A stretch of 64,000 nucleotides of DNA from Sipunculus nudus (taxonomy: Eukaryota; Annelida; Sipuncula; Golfingiida; Sipunculidae), in NCBI GenBank assembly GCA_026874595.1, contig CM049313.1:69372659-69436658 (forward strand), read 5' to 3'. The number at the start of each line of letters is the position of its first letter. Position 1 is the first letter of the stretch. The position numbers were made by a program, and so were the translations under genes. Positions 46,320 through 58,270 of the stretch are shown one piece after another. The notes beneath the pieces are model-generated. The model was not told the origin of the DNA. It searched no databases and saw only the letters and a list, made by a program, of their open reading frames with translations.

Positions 46320-46743
46320 CATGCGTGTATATCTTGCGCGCCATATTCCCATCTGATACATCTTGAGATGGGTCTGACCCAATAATTGACATCGGATATT
46401 GGTTCGCCGATCTTAAGATGGGTCAGATGCATACAATAACCGATCTGAAGAGGGGTCAGACCCATGCAGATACCGACCCCAAACTGTCTGGGGAATATGT
46501 TTTAACTTTCATCTGCTAGTGTTCATACATGTAGTGCTATTAATAATAAGTAAACATTAATATATTATCAGTATCCCTTTTTAAAATTACTATATCATTT
46601 ACATATACTTATATATTATATAAATAATTATATCAACAGTAAAGATACACAAAAAAAAAACTATTTTAATATATTTTAAAAATTCAAGGATATTCAAGCT
46701 GTAAAACCATTCAAAATTTTAATCTTTTCTCCAATATCTACTA

Positions 46744-46807
<64 letters not shown>

Positions 46808-47290
46808 CTTCATCAACTATACACCTATATAATTGACAACATCTAACCTCACATCTATATATAACTGAACATTAACTTCTGCTAGGAAAGAAATTAACAC
46901 GCTGGCCTTGGTCAAGATTGGGACAGGTTATAGTTACAAGTTGATTTAAGAATAAATATATTTTTAATTTTCATTTTCATTTGTTTTTAAATTATTGTCC
47001 ATCCTTTTTTGGGGGTCAAATTATATACGTCAGCCGATCTCAGATTTGTATAGTTACGACTCAGTGATCAGAAAAGAGCATATTTTTACTTTATTTCAAA
47101 GCTGTAGGCATGCATCGCTATAGATCATGATCGGATATATGGTCTGACCCCATCTCAAGATGGGTTGCCCATCTTAAGATCGGCGACCCAATATCGGACC
47201 GGTTATCCACATCCGATCTTACCATGTATGACCGATCTGAAGACGGGTCAGACCCATTTACCAATCGCCCAATTGTGTATATAATTACCT
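46320..47290. mobile_element. Element with CATCTTAAGATG palindrome arrays at both ends
   Basis: The left array (46345-46490) and right array (47125-47275) are imperfect inverted copies sharing CGCCGATCTTAAGATGGG, TCAGACCCAT and CGATCTGAAGA words. The interior (46500-47110) is AT-rich with an (AT)n run at 46739-46805 and no coding. It is a relative in design, but not in sequence, of the element at 36507-38427. The ends are diverged, so the borders are approximate. Confidence 0.65.
46739..46805. repeat. (AT)n microsatellite
   Basis: About 65 bases of AT inside the palindromic-array element. Confidence 0.95.
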
Positions 47291-47807
47291 GTCACTTAAT
47301 TACTCGTGAACCTCAAGACCTGGTTGGCGCATGTATATATACGATATAAATATATACATGCAATAGCGAACATTTCTATCGTTATAAAATATATATGTCA
47401 CAGGCGAGGTTAGATTTCCTCTCTTTTGCCATATCTTTAATTGTATATCTCTAAGATTAATGGTCTTGTCACTGCATGGGTGGACTGGTGTAAGCTGGCC
47501 TGTGGTACCAGCCGCTGCTGTGTGTTTAAGCAATGGGGACCATCTCAAAAATGGTCAATTTATTGACTTTATTGTTCTTAACAGGTCATGTGTATGGTTC
47601 ATTTAACAACAGAACTAAGAATATGTATAGAATGAAAAGGAGAACTTTTAAATGGCCGCAAAAGAAAGCAGTTCCTTCAGTACTGGACTGATACTTTGCA
47701 GTAGATATGTTATGTAAATTGTTATACTCCAGAGGAACAAATCTGTCAGTTTCAGTGGTACATTTGTCCTGATCAGACCATATATTTACACTTTCTTATT
47801 GCACACA

Positions 47808-48080
47808 ATGTCAGCAACACCATCAACAAGTAAAACAAAGAAACCAGCTCTGTCAAAAAGTTCCAAGGAAAGTGATAACCAGCTAGGCAAGAGGCATTAT
47901 ACTGAATGTAACTCAGTATTTTGAAAGAGAAAGGCAGCTCGGCCATCCTGCAATCTCTGTGAAGAAAGTTCGGGAAATAACTGCAGAGGCTACAGGTGCT
48001 GATGAATGCAGAGTGTCACGATTACAGTTGGTAGCAACAGAAAATTTAATGTTGTTCAGTGGAAATCTGATAGCTAATTA
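47808..48080 (+). pseudogene. Transposase N-terminal fragment (HTH-type), frameshifted
   Basis: ATG 47808 opens MSATPSTSKTKKPALSKSSK and runs to a stop at 47922-47924. After a one-base shift the next frame reads TQYFERERQLGHPAISVKKV then REITAEATGADECRVSRLQL, to TAA 48078-48080. The Y-F-x-R-E, P-x-x-V-K-K-V-R-E and TAEATG pattern resembles the helix-turn-helix start of DDE transposases that I recall from arthropods and molluscs. No catalytic domain follows. It may be the remnant transposase of the CCTAGG-array element around it. Confidence 0.4.
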
Positions 48081-49150
48081 AAAATCCTTTGCCATAAAAA
48101 CAACATAATCTGATAAGTAATAAAACGACTGTGACACAAGTGTGCCAGTGATACAGGTATTGGAAGACTATGAGATTAAAATCAGAAATTTCGGGGGGGG
48201 GGAGTTAATGTGAGTGGATAAATGCAATCATGAAGTAGACACGGTAACTGTTAGAGTTTTATCATTTATTATGAATCGTTGAGAGAGAAAGAGAGAGAGA
48301 GAGTTAAATCAAAAATCAGTAGAGACAGATATACAGGTAAGTAGAAAGTAAGTAGATAGAAAGATAGATACATAAATAAAATGATAGATCAGTGCATAAA
48401 TTGTAAAGGATGCACATGGTTTTAAAGCTACCACTCTGTAGAGATGGTCCCCGAGGGCACATAACACATATAATAACTGCATAGATTATTCCTTTCATTA
48501 GAGATATATAACTTTAAAAAGTTATTATTCATGTCTGATAACCAGAATCACTAACTTCCACGAACAGGTATTAATACATTAATATGATATATTGTTCTTT
48601 GTAAGCACTACGTTACAAGTGAGATTAAATTTCAATCTCGCCTAGGAAGATTCTTAATCTGCCTAGGCGAGATTGAAATTTTGATTACGCCTAGGCGAAA
48701 TTAAAATCCTGTTATGATTATATGTTTGATTTAAATCTCGCCTAGGTTATATTAAGATCCTAACAATTACATTCAGTTCTTTGTTGTAATCATGCCTATT
48801 GTTTCATAATAATGATTGCTGGTTATTCATACACACAAATTTCCAGAGATTTCTCATCTGGGAAGTGTATATCTTTAAAGTTTTATCCTAATATTTAATG
48901 ATAAAATTATAAAATTAGTAACTTAAACAAGTTATACTTGAGATAACAAAAATTTTTATTTATTACACTTATGGCGAGATCGAAATTCTGATTTCACCTA
49001 GGCTAAATCCAAACTAAAATCTTAACTAATCCTAACCATGTTGATCTGATTGTGTTTTTCTTTTACACAGTTAGCGTGGAGAGATTAACAGCTGAGAATT
49101 GTATATCTGAATATCTTAATGAATAGGACCGTTTCAGGGATTTCAGATCT

Positions 49151-49953
49151 GCCCGGTGTAACAGGCCAGATTATTCCCCCTGCCCAGTTTATACCCGGGT
49201 ATAAAACAGCCTAGGCCAGAATATACCCCGGGGTATATTCCGGCCTAGGCTATTTTATACCCCCCTAGGCCAGTTTATACCCCCACATGCAATCAGGTTT
49301 CACTGTTATTTAATTTATCAAAGTTGATATAATAACAAATTTCAATGTTATCCAAAAATGATATAACCGATCTGATTAAACACATGTACTCTCATGCATT
49401 TTCAATCACAAACACACACCTTAGGGTCACACACATACACATATATATGTAATTGAGTAGAAGCCTCGTTATTTTACATATTTTTTGTATTTATTGATAC
49501 TATAAACTGAGAAAAACTGATTTAAAATGTTTCCTTGCTCATGGAATAATGACAGCAGACTGAGAGGATAATTCTCTATAATTATAATCTTCTTAAATTT
49601 ATGGACGAGTAACAGTTTTTGTAATGCCTGCTGTAAGCACTCAAAAAACATGCAACTTTCTGTTACATTAACCTTATATTGATATATAAGTCCAGTATAA
49701 GGCCTTAATTGAATTGTTACAATTGTAACGTCAACATTATTTTTCCAGACTAAAGTTCATGATATTTTTCCCTGAATGTTCATACCACTGAGATGACCGC
49801 ATTAAAATGACAACCGGTATTTTCTAAATATATCGCTCGTTCGGTTTTTCTTTGGAGGTCGAAGGACGCAGGATAAGTGAGCCACTGCCATGGATTTCTT
49901 GTGTTCTTTTTGGCTTCAATTGTGGTGATCTTATACATCCAAATGTACACTAT

Positions 49954-49984
<31 letters not shown>

Positions 49985-50765
49985 CATATATATGTATGTA
50001 TATGTGTATGTATGTATATCTGTATGTTTGTATATGTATGTATATTTATATATAGTTATAAGTACATAAATATATATGTATATATGTATATATATGTATG
50101 TAGATATATGTTTTGATGCACTCTATTCATTTAGTATGTTTAATACCATAATGTCGATTGTGGTCTATGTATTATTCAGATTACCAATCTCAGGAAGCCC
50201 CCCCCCCCCCCAACCCCACGATCCACCTCAGGGACCCCCCCCCCCCCTCCCCCACCCTAAGGAAACCACCTCACAGAAACCACTATCTTCTAGAGAAACT
50301 CAAGCCTCAGAGAAGCCCCAAACAATCATTATAATTATTACTTGCATGCATGAGATCATGCAGGCATAATGAAGTTATTTAAGTTCATACAAGACAAAAC
50401 TTACAAGTATACATACTAACATAAATGCCGCAAATAGAATTAATATTAATAACACGAAAACTGAGTTTTAGCTATATCGTTAAAAAAAACAGTTCTTATT
50501 TTATCAGACACAATGACTAAGTCCATATAAAATTAACTATTGTGTTAAGCATAGCAGTTTTTTATTGATATATATCAAAGATATTAGAAGCAACAAGGGG
50601 GTATAATCCAGCCCAGAGGGGTATAAAATAGACTGGGCTAGATTATACCCCGGGGTATAAAATAGCCTAGCCCGTTTTATACCCGGGGTATATTCTGGCC
50701 TAGGCCAGTTTATACCCGGGTATAGAATAAGGGGGGGGGGTTATTCTGGCCTATTACACCCGGGC
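49151..50765. mobile_element. 1.6-kb element with ATACCCCGGGGTAT palindrome TIRs
   Basis: The left TIR (49151-49292) starts GCCCGGTGTAACAGGCCAGA; the right TIR (50590-50765) ends in TCTGGCCTATTACACCCGGG, its inverted match. Both contain arrays of TTTATACCCGGGTATA, CCTAGGCC and ATATACCCCGGGGTATAT. A 42-base near-perfect palindrome at 49209-49250 is built from two of these words. The interior is AT-rich with microsatellite at 49962-50110 and C runs at 50198-50250. No coding region. Confidence 0.8.
49962..50110. repeat. (CA)n/(AT)n/ATGT microsatellite
   Basis: CA, AT and TATG words are mixed over about 150 bases. Confidence 0.9.
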
Positions 50766-50999
50766 CAAAAAGACTGACATTTTTCTTTGTAATAAGTTTA
50801 AGTCTTACACTAACTTCAGATTTTGAAAAATCAGTTTATTACGAACTGTACATGTGTAAATTAAAGTTAAGTTTAAACATTCAACATTTTTTGTTTTATT
50901 CCTATGCAACAAGAGATGTATATTGTAAAATTTGTGGATTAAGAGTTTCTGCGGTGTGTGTGTGTGTGTGTATGAATAGCCATGCTGGTTCATTGTTTT

Positions 51000-51134
51000 A
51001 TAGATGGAAAGGGTATACACAGAAAAGTTGTTCACTCTTGGCCAAGAGGACTAAGGCAGCCGCACCGGAAATCGAAAGATCGTGGGTCCGAATCCCACTG
51101 GCAGTGAACTACTTTTCTGTGTATACCCTTTCCA

Positions 51135-51139
<5 letters not shown>
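51000..51139 (+). ncRNA. tRNA(Leu/Ser)-like core inside a 37-bp inverted repeat
   Basis: The arms are 51000-51036 and 51103-51139, inverted copies of about 37 bases with one mismatch (starting ATAGATGGAAAGGGTATACA). The 66-base core between them has a box-A-like TGGCCAAGAGGACTAAGG (51039-51056) and a box-B-like GGGTCCGAATCCC (51084-51096). It forms a T-arm with a perfect 5-bp GTGGG/CCCAC stem and a 7-base loop. The box A, with CTAAGGC, is that of a class II tRNA (Leu or Ser). The normal acceptor stem is absent; the long inverted repeat takes its place. It could be a tRNA-derived hairpin element or a Pol III hairpin RNA. An (AT)n tract starts right at its 3' edge. Confidence 0.5.

Positions 51140-51211
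<72 letters not shown>
51136..51211. repeat. (AT)n microsatellite
   Basis: About 75 bases of AT directly abutting the tRNA-like hairpin. Confidence 0.95.
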
Positions 51212-51216
<5 letters not shown>

Positions 51217-51485
51217 TTATGAACATTTTGTGTTAAAACGTGCTGTTAATCATGGTGGAATAAAATTTCAATATTTGGTAGACTTCTAGTTTTACAGAGT
51301 TGTACATTAACATTGGTGGTGTTCTTTTGTCTGTCTGCTAAAACTAATTGCTAAATTGAAACCTTGATTTCTTGAAAGAGCTCTAAAGAAAAGACAAGAC
51401 GAGTATATATGGAAACACCCTTCGAATGGCTCGCCACTCATATTCATATACACCGTCATGTTCGCTCTCACGTTTGCGCTTATGT

Positions 51486-51981
51486 ACGATGGCTGATTAA
51501 GGACACAATAAAAAATATTTATCTCGTGATCTCGGGATCTCGAGGAAACATCTCATTTTATCTACAGGCTAGTTGTACACAAGGTACTCGAGCCAGTGTT
51601 AACATAAATGTAAACATGTAACCTAGTTATTGAAAGCTCCCTAGTTAATGTTCATTAGAGCATATGAATCAATGCAATATTTGTCATTAACAGAACTCTG
51701 TATACTCTCTAGCTGAAGCCGGATGTCTTAGCCGGAAGTGTTTCAATTACGATCGGTGGCCATTTTTGCGATAATATCTCGAGATATCGACTTAGCATCT
51801 CGAGATCTTGATTTATCAATTTGAGATAAATGATTTTTATTTCTGCAGCATTTTGTGGTGAAATTTTATGTTGAGATCTTGAGATGTAATATCATGATTT
51901 CGAGATGTTATTTCGAGATCTCGAGATGTTATGTCGAGATCTCGAAGTAATTTTTTTCTGTGTCCTAAATCAGCCACGGTA
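51486..51981. mobile_element. 0.5-kb MITE with ATCTCGAGAT arrays
   Basis: ATGGCTGATTAAGGACACA (51489-51507) is mirrored by TGTGTCCTAAATCAGCCACG (51959-51978). Both ends then carry TCTCGAGATCTCGA-type palindromes: three words at left, about eight at right (51778-51945). GTA on both sides may be a 3-bp target duplication. No coding. Confidence 0.75.
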
Positions 51982-52276
51982 GCCACCGTCCTTATGGAAA
52001 CGTAATCTTAAAGATAAAGGGACAACTCTAGTAAAAGCATGATATACATTTCCCACCTGAGAAATCTTTCTTAATTAATGTTCAGATACACTACAATCAT
52101 TATAATTAAAACAGTCAGCATGATTAACCCAAAGAATTGAATGAAGCAGAATAATAGCTAGGAATTAAATATGGCCTATTTCGCCTAGATTAACCTCGCC
52201 TAGGCGAAATCAAAATACTTATCTCGCCTAGGCGGATTTAAATCCGCCTTGTTCTAATTTCGCCTGTGACATATAT

Positions 52277-53314
52277 TATATTTCCGATACATTTTCGCAG
52301 GTGAGTCCCCCACACATGCAGGGGCCTGTACTCTCGCCAGCATAATTTACTCTTTGTATACAGCTGTCTGCAAAAACCCACATCCATCTTGTTTATTAGT
52401 TCAGTTTGCAGATGATATACTTCACTCACTGGCTGCATCAGCCACAATGATGACACAAACTACATTCGACATGTAGATCTAGCTTTTAGTTAAATGGTGC
52501 GATAAAAATTGTCTTGTTTAAAATGTCTTGAAAGCAAAAATAAAATCGAATACTGGTTTATTTAAGGAAAAAAATAAGAGTGATACTGTTATTAATTATA
52601 AAAGTGGAGTTGTCGAGAGAGAGTTTATATATTAAAATATTTAGGCTGAGTTGGGGGGAGCATGCAAGTGAAACTGGTCAGTGCAAAAGTTTCGGTTTTT
52701 TTTCAATACTTAAAAATGAGGTCATTTGATGTTCATTCAGATTTGCTTCAGATGATTAAAGTTACAAAATTATAAGAATAAAACAGAAAAATTAATAAAT
52801 AAATGGCGGGCGGAGTAGTGAAAAGAGAACTTAAGACATAACCTTACAGCATCAAATTAACAAAAAGTCTTGATAGCATGGGAGACGACATATACACCAA
52901 CTACGACGCGGTACTTATATAAATTAACGGCAGATTTTAAATGAAGAAGCGGGCATCTCAATATACAATGATTCTTTTAACCGTTAAAAAGATATTTTTT
53001 TTTCATTTGACTATAGGAATTTGAACAAGCAGTATAGCATGCATATAGTCTGAGTTGTTAAGTGAAGTGAATTAAGACGAGGTATGAGAAATATATAGCT
53101 GCGTGTGAAGCCCTTATTTGTATGATATTTCTTGTATGATAACGTCATTGCAAGGGAATAATAAAGTATAGATATATTATCTTAAATTATCTTATTTTAT
53201 ATTATATCCGCTTCCAATATCTCTAGAAAAAAAAAACTTTTTTTTTCTTGGGAAAAAATCTGTTTCTTCGGTTTTTGTTCACTCCTGCATGTACTTTCTT
53301 ACATGCACAAAATG

Positions 53315-53316
<2 letters not shown>
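52277..53316. other. AT-rich unassigned DNA
   Basis: A 72-residue minus-strand frame (52238-52456) overlaps the end of the preceding element and has no recognisable domain. No gene supported. Confidence 0.4.

Positions 53317-53378
<62 letters not shown>
53317..53378. repeat. (AT)n microsatellite
   Basis: About 60 bases of AT dinucleotides. Tyr-Ile frames across it are artefacts. Confidence 0.95.
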
Positions 53379-53381
<3 letters not shown>

Positions 53382-53754
53382 TAAACCGATGGGTGGACTC
53401 TTAACTTGCGATCTGGATTTAAATATTGTTTTCACATTTTATGAAAACGAATAATCTGCCAAATTATGCAAAATAAGAACATGAATTTATCTAAACAATC
53501 AGTTTTCGATGTAACGTTTGATATAGATTTTCCAACATAATTACGTACGGCGCATATATTATTAGTAAAACGCTATCTGCATGTATTTAAATAAAATTAT
53601 TCATTTCTAACCGTATATTTAATATTTTCTACCACATAAAAATGAAAAAAAGGAATGTGTTTCTCTGCATATGGAGCGGAAGCGTATAAATAAAAAAACA
53701 GACAAAGAACATTATACATTCTCTGACAGACTTTTGTAGACTATACTCAATAAC

Positions 53755-54150
53755 AATCACGGCCTTCGAATGCTGGCTCATAGTTAAAAGCGCACATGGA
53801 GGGAATATTTCTCATGCCGTACATCAAAAGGTTGAACAAAAGAGACTTTGAAAACTCTTGCTACAAGAAGAAAGAAAGCGCTGCTTTATGCGACTGACCA
53901 AGTAACAGGTATAAAGGGAGGCATGGGACTAAAAGCGCTTCTAAAACTGTCGTTTATGTTTCTTTATCATATAAAGCCGGAGGATGAGATAAACTAGGCG
54001 TTTTTAAATCTGTAATTTTACTTATGTCTGCGGGGTGGTTGTGGCCCGCCACTTTAACCGATAGATCTGTAAAATGGACTCCTGTTTTGTTGGTGAGATG
54101 AAGAGGTTCATATATGAAACTCTGGACATTAAAACATGTATCACAAAGCA
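53755..54150. promoter_or_regulatory. Candidate conserved non-coding island 3
   Basis: A complex, balanced-composition stretch (for example CTGCGGGGTGGTTGTGGCCC near 54028) flanked by AT-rich DNA. The 65-residue minus-strand frame here has no recognisable domain. Confidence 0.3.
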
Positions 54151-54829
54151 AAAGAAGAAACGGCTGATGAAGAAATTGTCCTGAATGTTTTATCTTCTAA
54201 AACGTTTTATTGCTTCCATACGAATCACAAAGAAATGCATTAGCCAACTAGCGCTTTTAATCTTACTATTAAAGGGCATGTTATAAACCACATGGCTAAC
54301 ATGGATGATAATGCATGATATTCCTCAATGTAAATGATAATAAATTTTCATGGGTGATTTTTTCCTGTACATGTGCGGATTAACACTTTTTCCTTATCCC
54401 AAACTACATATTTAATATAACCTATATATGAATTTCATGTTAAAAAGACATTTTGAGCAAAAAAAGCAATAAAAAAACCACGTAGGTGTTAAATAATTAT
54501 ATACCTCATTTTGATTTTACACTTCAGATTGGTAATATATTCAGATTTATTTCCTACACCATATAGGCCTTATTGGCAGAAATGTTGCATGGCTAAGTTA
54601 ATTGTTTTTTTTATTATTATTCTAGTTTTTTTTTTTTTTTTTTGTCGTATTCTATTTATTTGTTCTGTTCTATTAGAGTGTAACGATTTGTTTCACGCGT
54701 ATTTAATACAATCCATTTCTGTCACATTATAGCTGTTGATAATAAAGCACGACATTGCATGCAAACAAATCGAAATAAATATGGCGACAATCTTAAGCAA
54801 TATAAGCTATCAAGACAAATTCTTCGTTC

Positions 54830-55460
54830 ACCAGGTTAATCGAGTGCTATAATTCGAGCGCGAGAAGCTAGCGCCTCCAAGCGATGCTGTATGAAACAAT
54901 CCAGGCCCGAGGCAGTGTGTATAATTTGTCGTCTGCTAAGTTCGGTCGTCCCGCCACGCGCCCGAGAGCCGTGTCATAAACAAGCACTTCACGGCCGCGT
55001 AATTTGTAAATTTCAGCGATATGCTCTATCCTTCCATTATCCTGTCGGAACAGGCTAATTTGGCAATTTACGGGCCCGTCCGGGGTAATGGATTCTAGAG
55101 ACAATTAGTGCCATCCCGGCCTCCCTTTCGATAAAAGCCCTCGCTGGCAGACGACACAGCCACGACCACGCGGTTTCCGATGCTACAAAAGTCGCTATCA
55201 ACGCATTAGGGCGCGCCATTGCACGTGGACAGTGAAACGGTGACGTCACATGGCTCCATCAACTCCGGGCCGGATGTAGAGTTCCTACTCTGCATGCTGT
55301 TCAATCCAGCGTCTATTCATGGTTCTAGCTTTCATCACTGCTGCCCGGCGTTGGTCTCTAAGAGCTTAAAGCAAAGGGAACTGCCTTTATGATTCGCTGT
55401 GTGAAACACCATACCCATCATTTTAACAGCCGGTTTGACTTTGGACTTTGTCAAGCGTGA
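54830..55460. promoter_or_regulatory. Candidate conserved non-coding island 4
   Basis: GC-balanced and rich in CpG (GGGCGCGCCATTGCACGTGG near 55209, GGTGACGTCACATGG near 55238, a full CRE palindrome). It contains AATTAGTGCC and GTAATGGATT homeodomain-type words. Short frames on the minus strand do not look coding. One of the strongest enhancer-like or promoter-like islands in the window. Confidence 0.4.
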
Positions 55461-55523
55461 TTTGACATATTAGTGATAGCCGTTTACCTGCTCGTGTGAT
55501 ACTGACGCAAATGTATTTTTATG

Positions 55524-55524
<1 letters not shown>

Positions 55525-55590
<66 letters not shown>
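55525..55590. repeat. Composite (AT)n-(AG)n microsatellite
   Basis: About 32 bases of AT followed by about 34 of AG, the same order as at 4557 and 38692. Confidence 0.95.
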
Positions 55591-55594
<4 letters not shown>

Positions 55595-56039
55595 ATGAAC
55601 ACTTTTAACAAAACTGCCTGCAGCATTTTTAGAGTTTGTGTTTTTCTCCTGTTATATTATGTTGGGCAAGTACCACCCAGAAAGATTATATATAACTGTG
55701 ACAAGTAGGCTAGACAGCTGTTCCTTGGTATAAACGTAACAATTTCAAATATTGTGAAATTATTTATAGATATGTATATGTTAATATCTTCTAAAGAATT
55801 ATTATATACCTGATAAGAATGATATATAGTATTTTAGTAAATGTTTCCACTAATGAAACAGACATGTTTTTACACAATATAATGTTATTTTTCATAATTA
55901 TTGTATTATTTATTCATTAACCATTATTCAAAACATTAATTTCAAGGTTAGCAATTTTAACCATAAAGGAAACAATTATTTTTTGTTTTATGGTTGCAAA
56001 TTGTAATATTTGAAAAATTGCTGAATTAAATCACCCTCA
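55591..56039. other. AT-rich unassigned DNA
   Basis: Nothing recognisable. Confidence 0.4.
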
Positions 56040-56235
56040 CGAATTAACTCACTGTTCCTTGCAATATATATTCAGACGCCATGCATGCAAGCGCAGTCTG
56101 GGGTCCATCACGTACACGGACATTCTATATACGCAGCTTTGCATCCTGCATGTCAATTATAGCATCAGGCCTGGCAGGTCTGTTGCTGTTAATTATTGTT
56201 TCTAATTAAAGTCCTGACGTTTCCTGTGCCGTAAC
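56040..56235. promoter_or_regulatory. Candidate conserved non-coding island 5
   Basis: A short complex block with TGTTAATTATTGTTTCTAAT (near 56185) and GCATGTCAATTATAGC (near 56147), dense homeodomain and forkhead-type words. No frame. Confidence 0.35.
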
Positions 56236-57075
56236 AATGGATCTAAGTTAAGACAAACGATAATATGGTTAGTTCTGTTTATGTGTGTTTCTCTAAGATC
56301 TTTTTTGTCGAATTAACGACACAGCGAGCACATTCTGTGACCCATATACGACTCTATATACAAGCTAGAAACGATAAGATATAAGACATCCTGGAAAATC
56401 CCGTTAAAAACAACATGCAGATAAACAAAATAATTGAAAAAATTATATAATATAATTTATATATATATATTATATATGTATTATATATGTACCTTTTTTA
56501 TAGTAAGTAACTATATTGTATAAAATATGGCATCTAGTTTCTTTCTAAATATGGGTTATTTCACAAGAATAGACAATATTTTATTCCATATTCTCATTTA
56601 ACGAGATAGTACCACGAACACTTGGAATACCGTTACTCATTATGAACAATGACGTCACTTTCCCTCTGCAGCAATATGACGTATTGTTACTTCCGTTCGA
56701 AAATGGAACGCAAACCAGGTCTCATACAGCAATGATGAATGGTAGTGCGTCATAAATTAAACTTGAGTATAACGATGCCTAAGAGGTACTCTATAAAACT
56801 AACCATGTAATTAGCTTTAAAAATGCATAAACAATTTCTATTAGCGGATGTATAAACATATATTGAATACTGAAGATATGGGGAATCTCATATTTGACCT
56901 TCAGACAAAAATACATGGACTTCCTTTCGACAAAAAAAAGTTTTATATACTTCAATGGATTCTTATGTTACACACGCCCGGCGACTCTAATTACTAAAAT
57001 AGGAGATGAGTACAAGTCCACAATAGTTCTGTTATTAACAGTTCCCTTGCCTACTGTATAGAATTCTTAAAGGAG
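56236..57075. other. AT-rich unassigned DNA
   Basis: No gene or repeat recognised. Confidence 0.4.
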
Positions 57076-58270
57076 CTTTATCCATCTGTTCCTATATATG
57101 GTATACGGACAAATAATGACGCGCGACTAGACGATCGTTTCAGGCAAAGATTTGTTGTTCCTCCCCAGGTGACGATTCCGGTTTTACTCACACTTTCCAC
57201 TAATAGTTTCGTATTTTGTGCATACGCATGCGCCCAGTTTTTATTGCCTGGCTTTTCTTTCCAGCAGTTCATTGCTACCACATAAAGAAATCTTTACAAA
57301 CGACTCCTGGTTCGCTGCGAGCACATTATTCAAAGCAATCGAGTCCGCTAGAAATTGGAACGTTTATGACTTCGCCCCGAGGGCATGTCACGGTTAATTT
57401 GTTGTGGAATATTCGCTCTGTTACAGCTACATGCAAATTCGTAATGTCAATGATACCGCTACGCTTCCGTGTGATATTCATATAATGGCGTCTATGGCAA
57501 AGGCATCCTAGAACAAAGGCATCTGTAAATGGACTCGCGCGCGGATGATCCCCTGTGCGCGCTCCAAATTCATTTTCCGGACCCCAGCCCCCCCTCCCCG
57601 ACAACGCCCTGCACCAGAGACCGGTCGCCATGATGGATGACCCCCGACGGAATCTTCCTTTATTTAACATTTATAGGTTTGTGGCTGGGCGAGACGAAAA
57701 TATTGCCACGCGACATCAGGAGCAAATCACTTTGATGGAGTAATTGCCCCCGTTTGATACGGGTTGATGCTTCTTTGATATTACACAGTCTTCCCCGCGG
57801 TGTGGTATACGTCAACCGTCTATAATGGACAAGACTTGTTTATCACGTTTAGTTACCGGGGTCGATCTGTTTTATTAGCGCTATCTGGTTGTGTTAGGCG
57901 CACAAACAGCTTCGGGAGGCCGGCCCTCGCGGCTACGCTACAAACAGTGGCCGTTGACAGCAGTGTCATAACTAACAATGCCTTATGAATTTATGGCAGC
58001 GCCGGCCCGAGGCCGCGGCTTTGTACGTGTTCCGGGGGTCAGCCCAGGATGATTTGTCAATGTAGTCCCGGTCAGCCCCGAGCCAACACCCATTCTACTA
58101 CTACGCCATCCCCGCACCTGAATCCCACCACCTTAATGGCCAATTTACTCAGCTATAATCGCACTGACCATTTACAGAAATGGTCAATTTCGCGTGCATG
58201 CACCGTGCCTGCTTTAAACAAATTCCCTATCCGCCGAGGCAATATTTCATCCCTGTAAATAAGCATTCGT
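57076..58270. promoter_or_regulatory. Candidate conserved non-coding island 6
   Basis: 1.2 kb of balanced, CpG-containing sequence. TCF-type CTTTGATATT (near 57771), GGTCAATTTCGCGTGCATGC (near 58182) and GC-rich GCGCCGGCCCGAGGCCGCGG (near 57998) stand out. The longest frame, 114 codons on the minus strand (57326-57670), has no recognisable domain, so I do not call a gene. It could instead be a CpG-rich promoter of an unseen transcript. Confidence 0.4.

Larger units (their letters stand above)
47390..52276. mobile_element. Possible 4.9-kb element with TCACAGGCGA ends and GCCTAGGC arrays
   Basis: TATATGTCACAGGCGAGGTTAGA near 47390-47412 is mirrored by TAATTTCGCCTGTGACATAT near 52256-52275. Arrays of the palindrome CGCCTAGGCG occur at 48630-48760 and 52175-52240, with diverged copies near 48970-49010. 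Between them lie a transposase-like fragment (47808-48080) and two further palindromic-word elements that look nested. The outer match is short, so the two arrays could instead be separate insertions. Confidence 0.4.

Noticed and set aside
47300-47548. 82-codon minus-strand frame as a gene
   Set aside because: No recognised domain; it straddles the probable end of one transposon and the start of another.
54868-55249. Two overlapping minus-strand frames in island 4
   Set aside because: They overlap each other in different phases, which cannot both be genes, and neither resembles a known protein.
57326-57670. 114-codon minus-strand frame in island 6
   Set aside because: No recognisable domain, no splice-site support, and CpG-rich composition lengthens chance frames. 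Kept only as part of a regulatory candidate.
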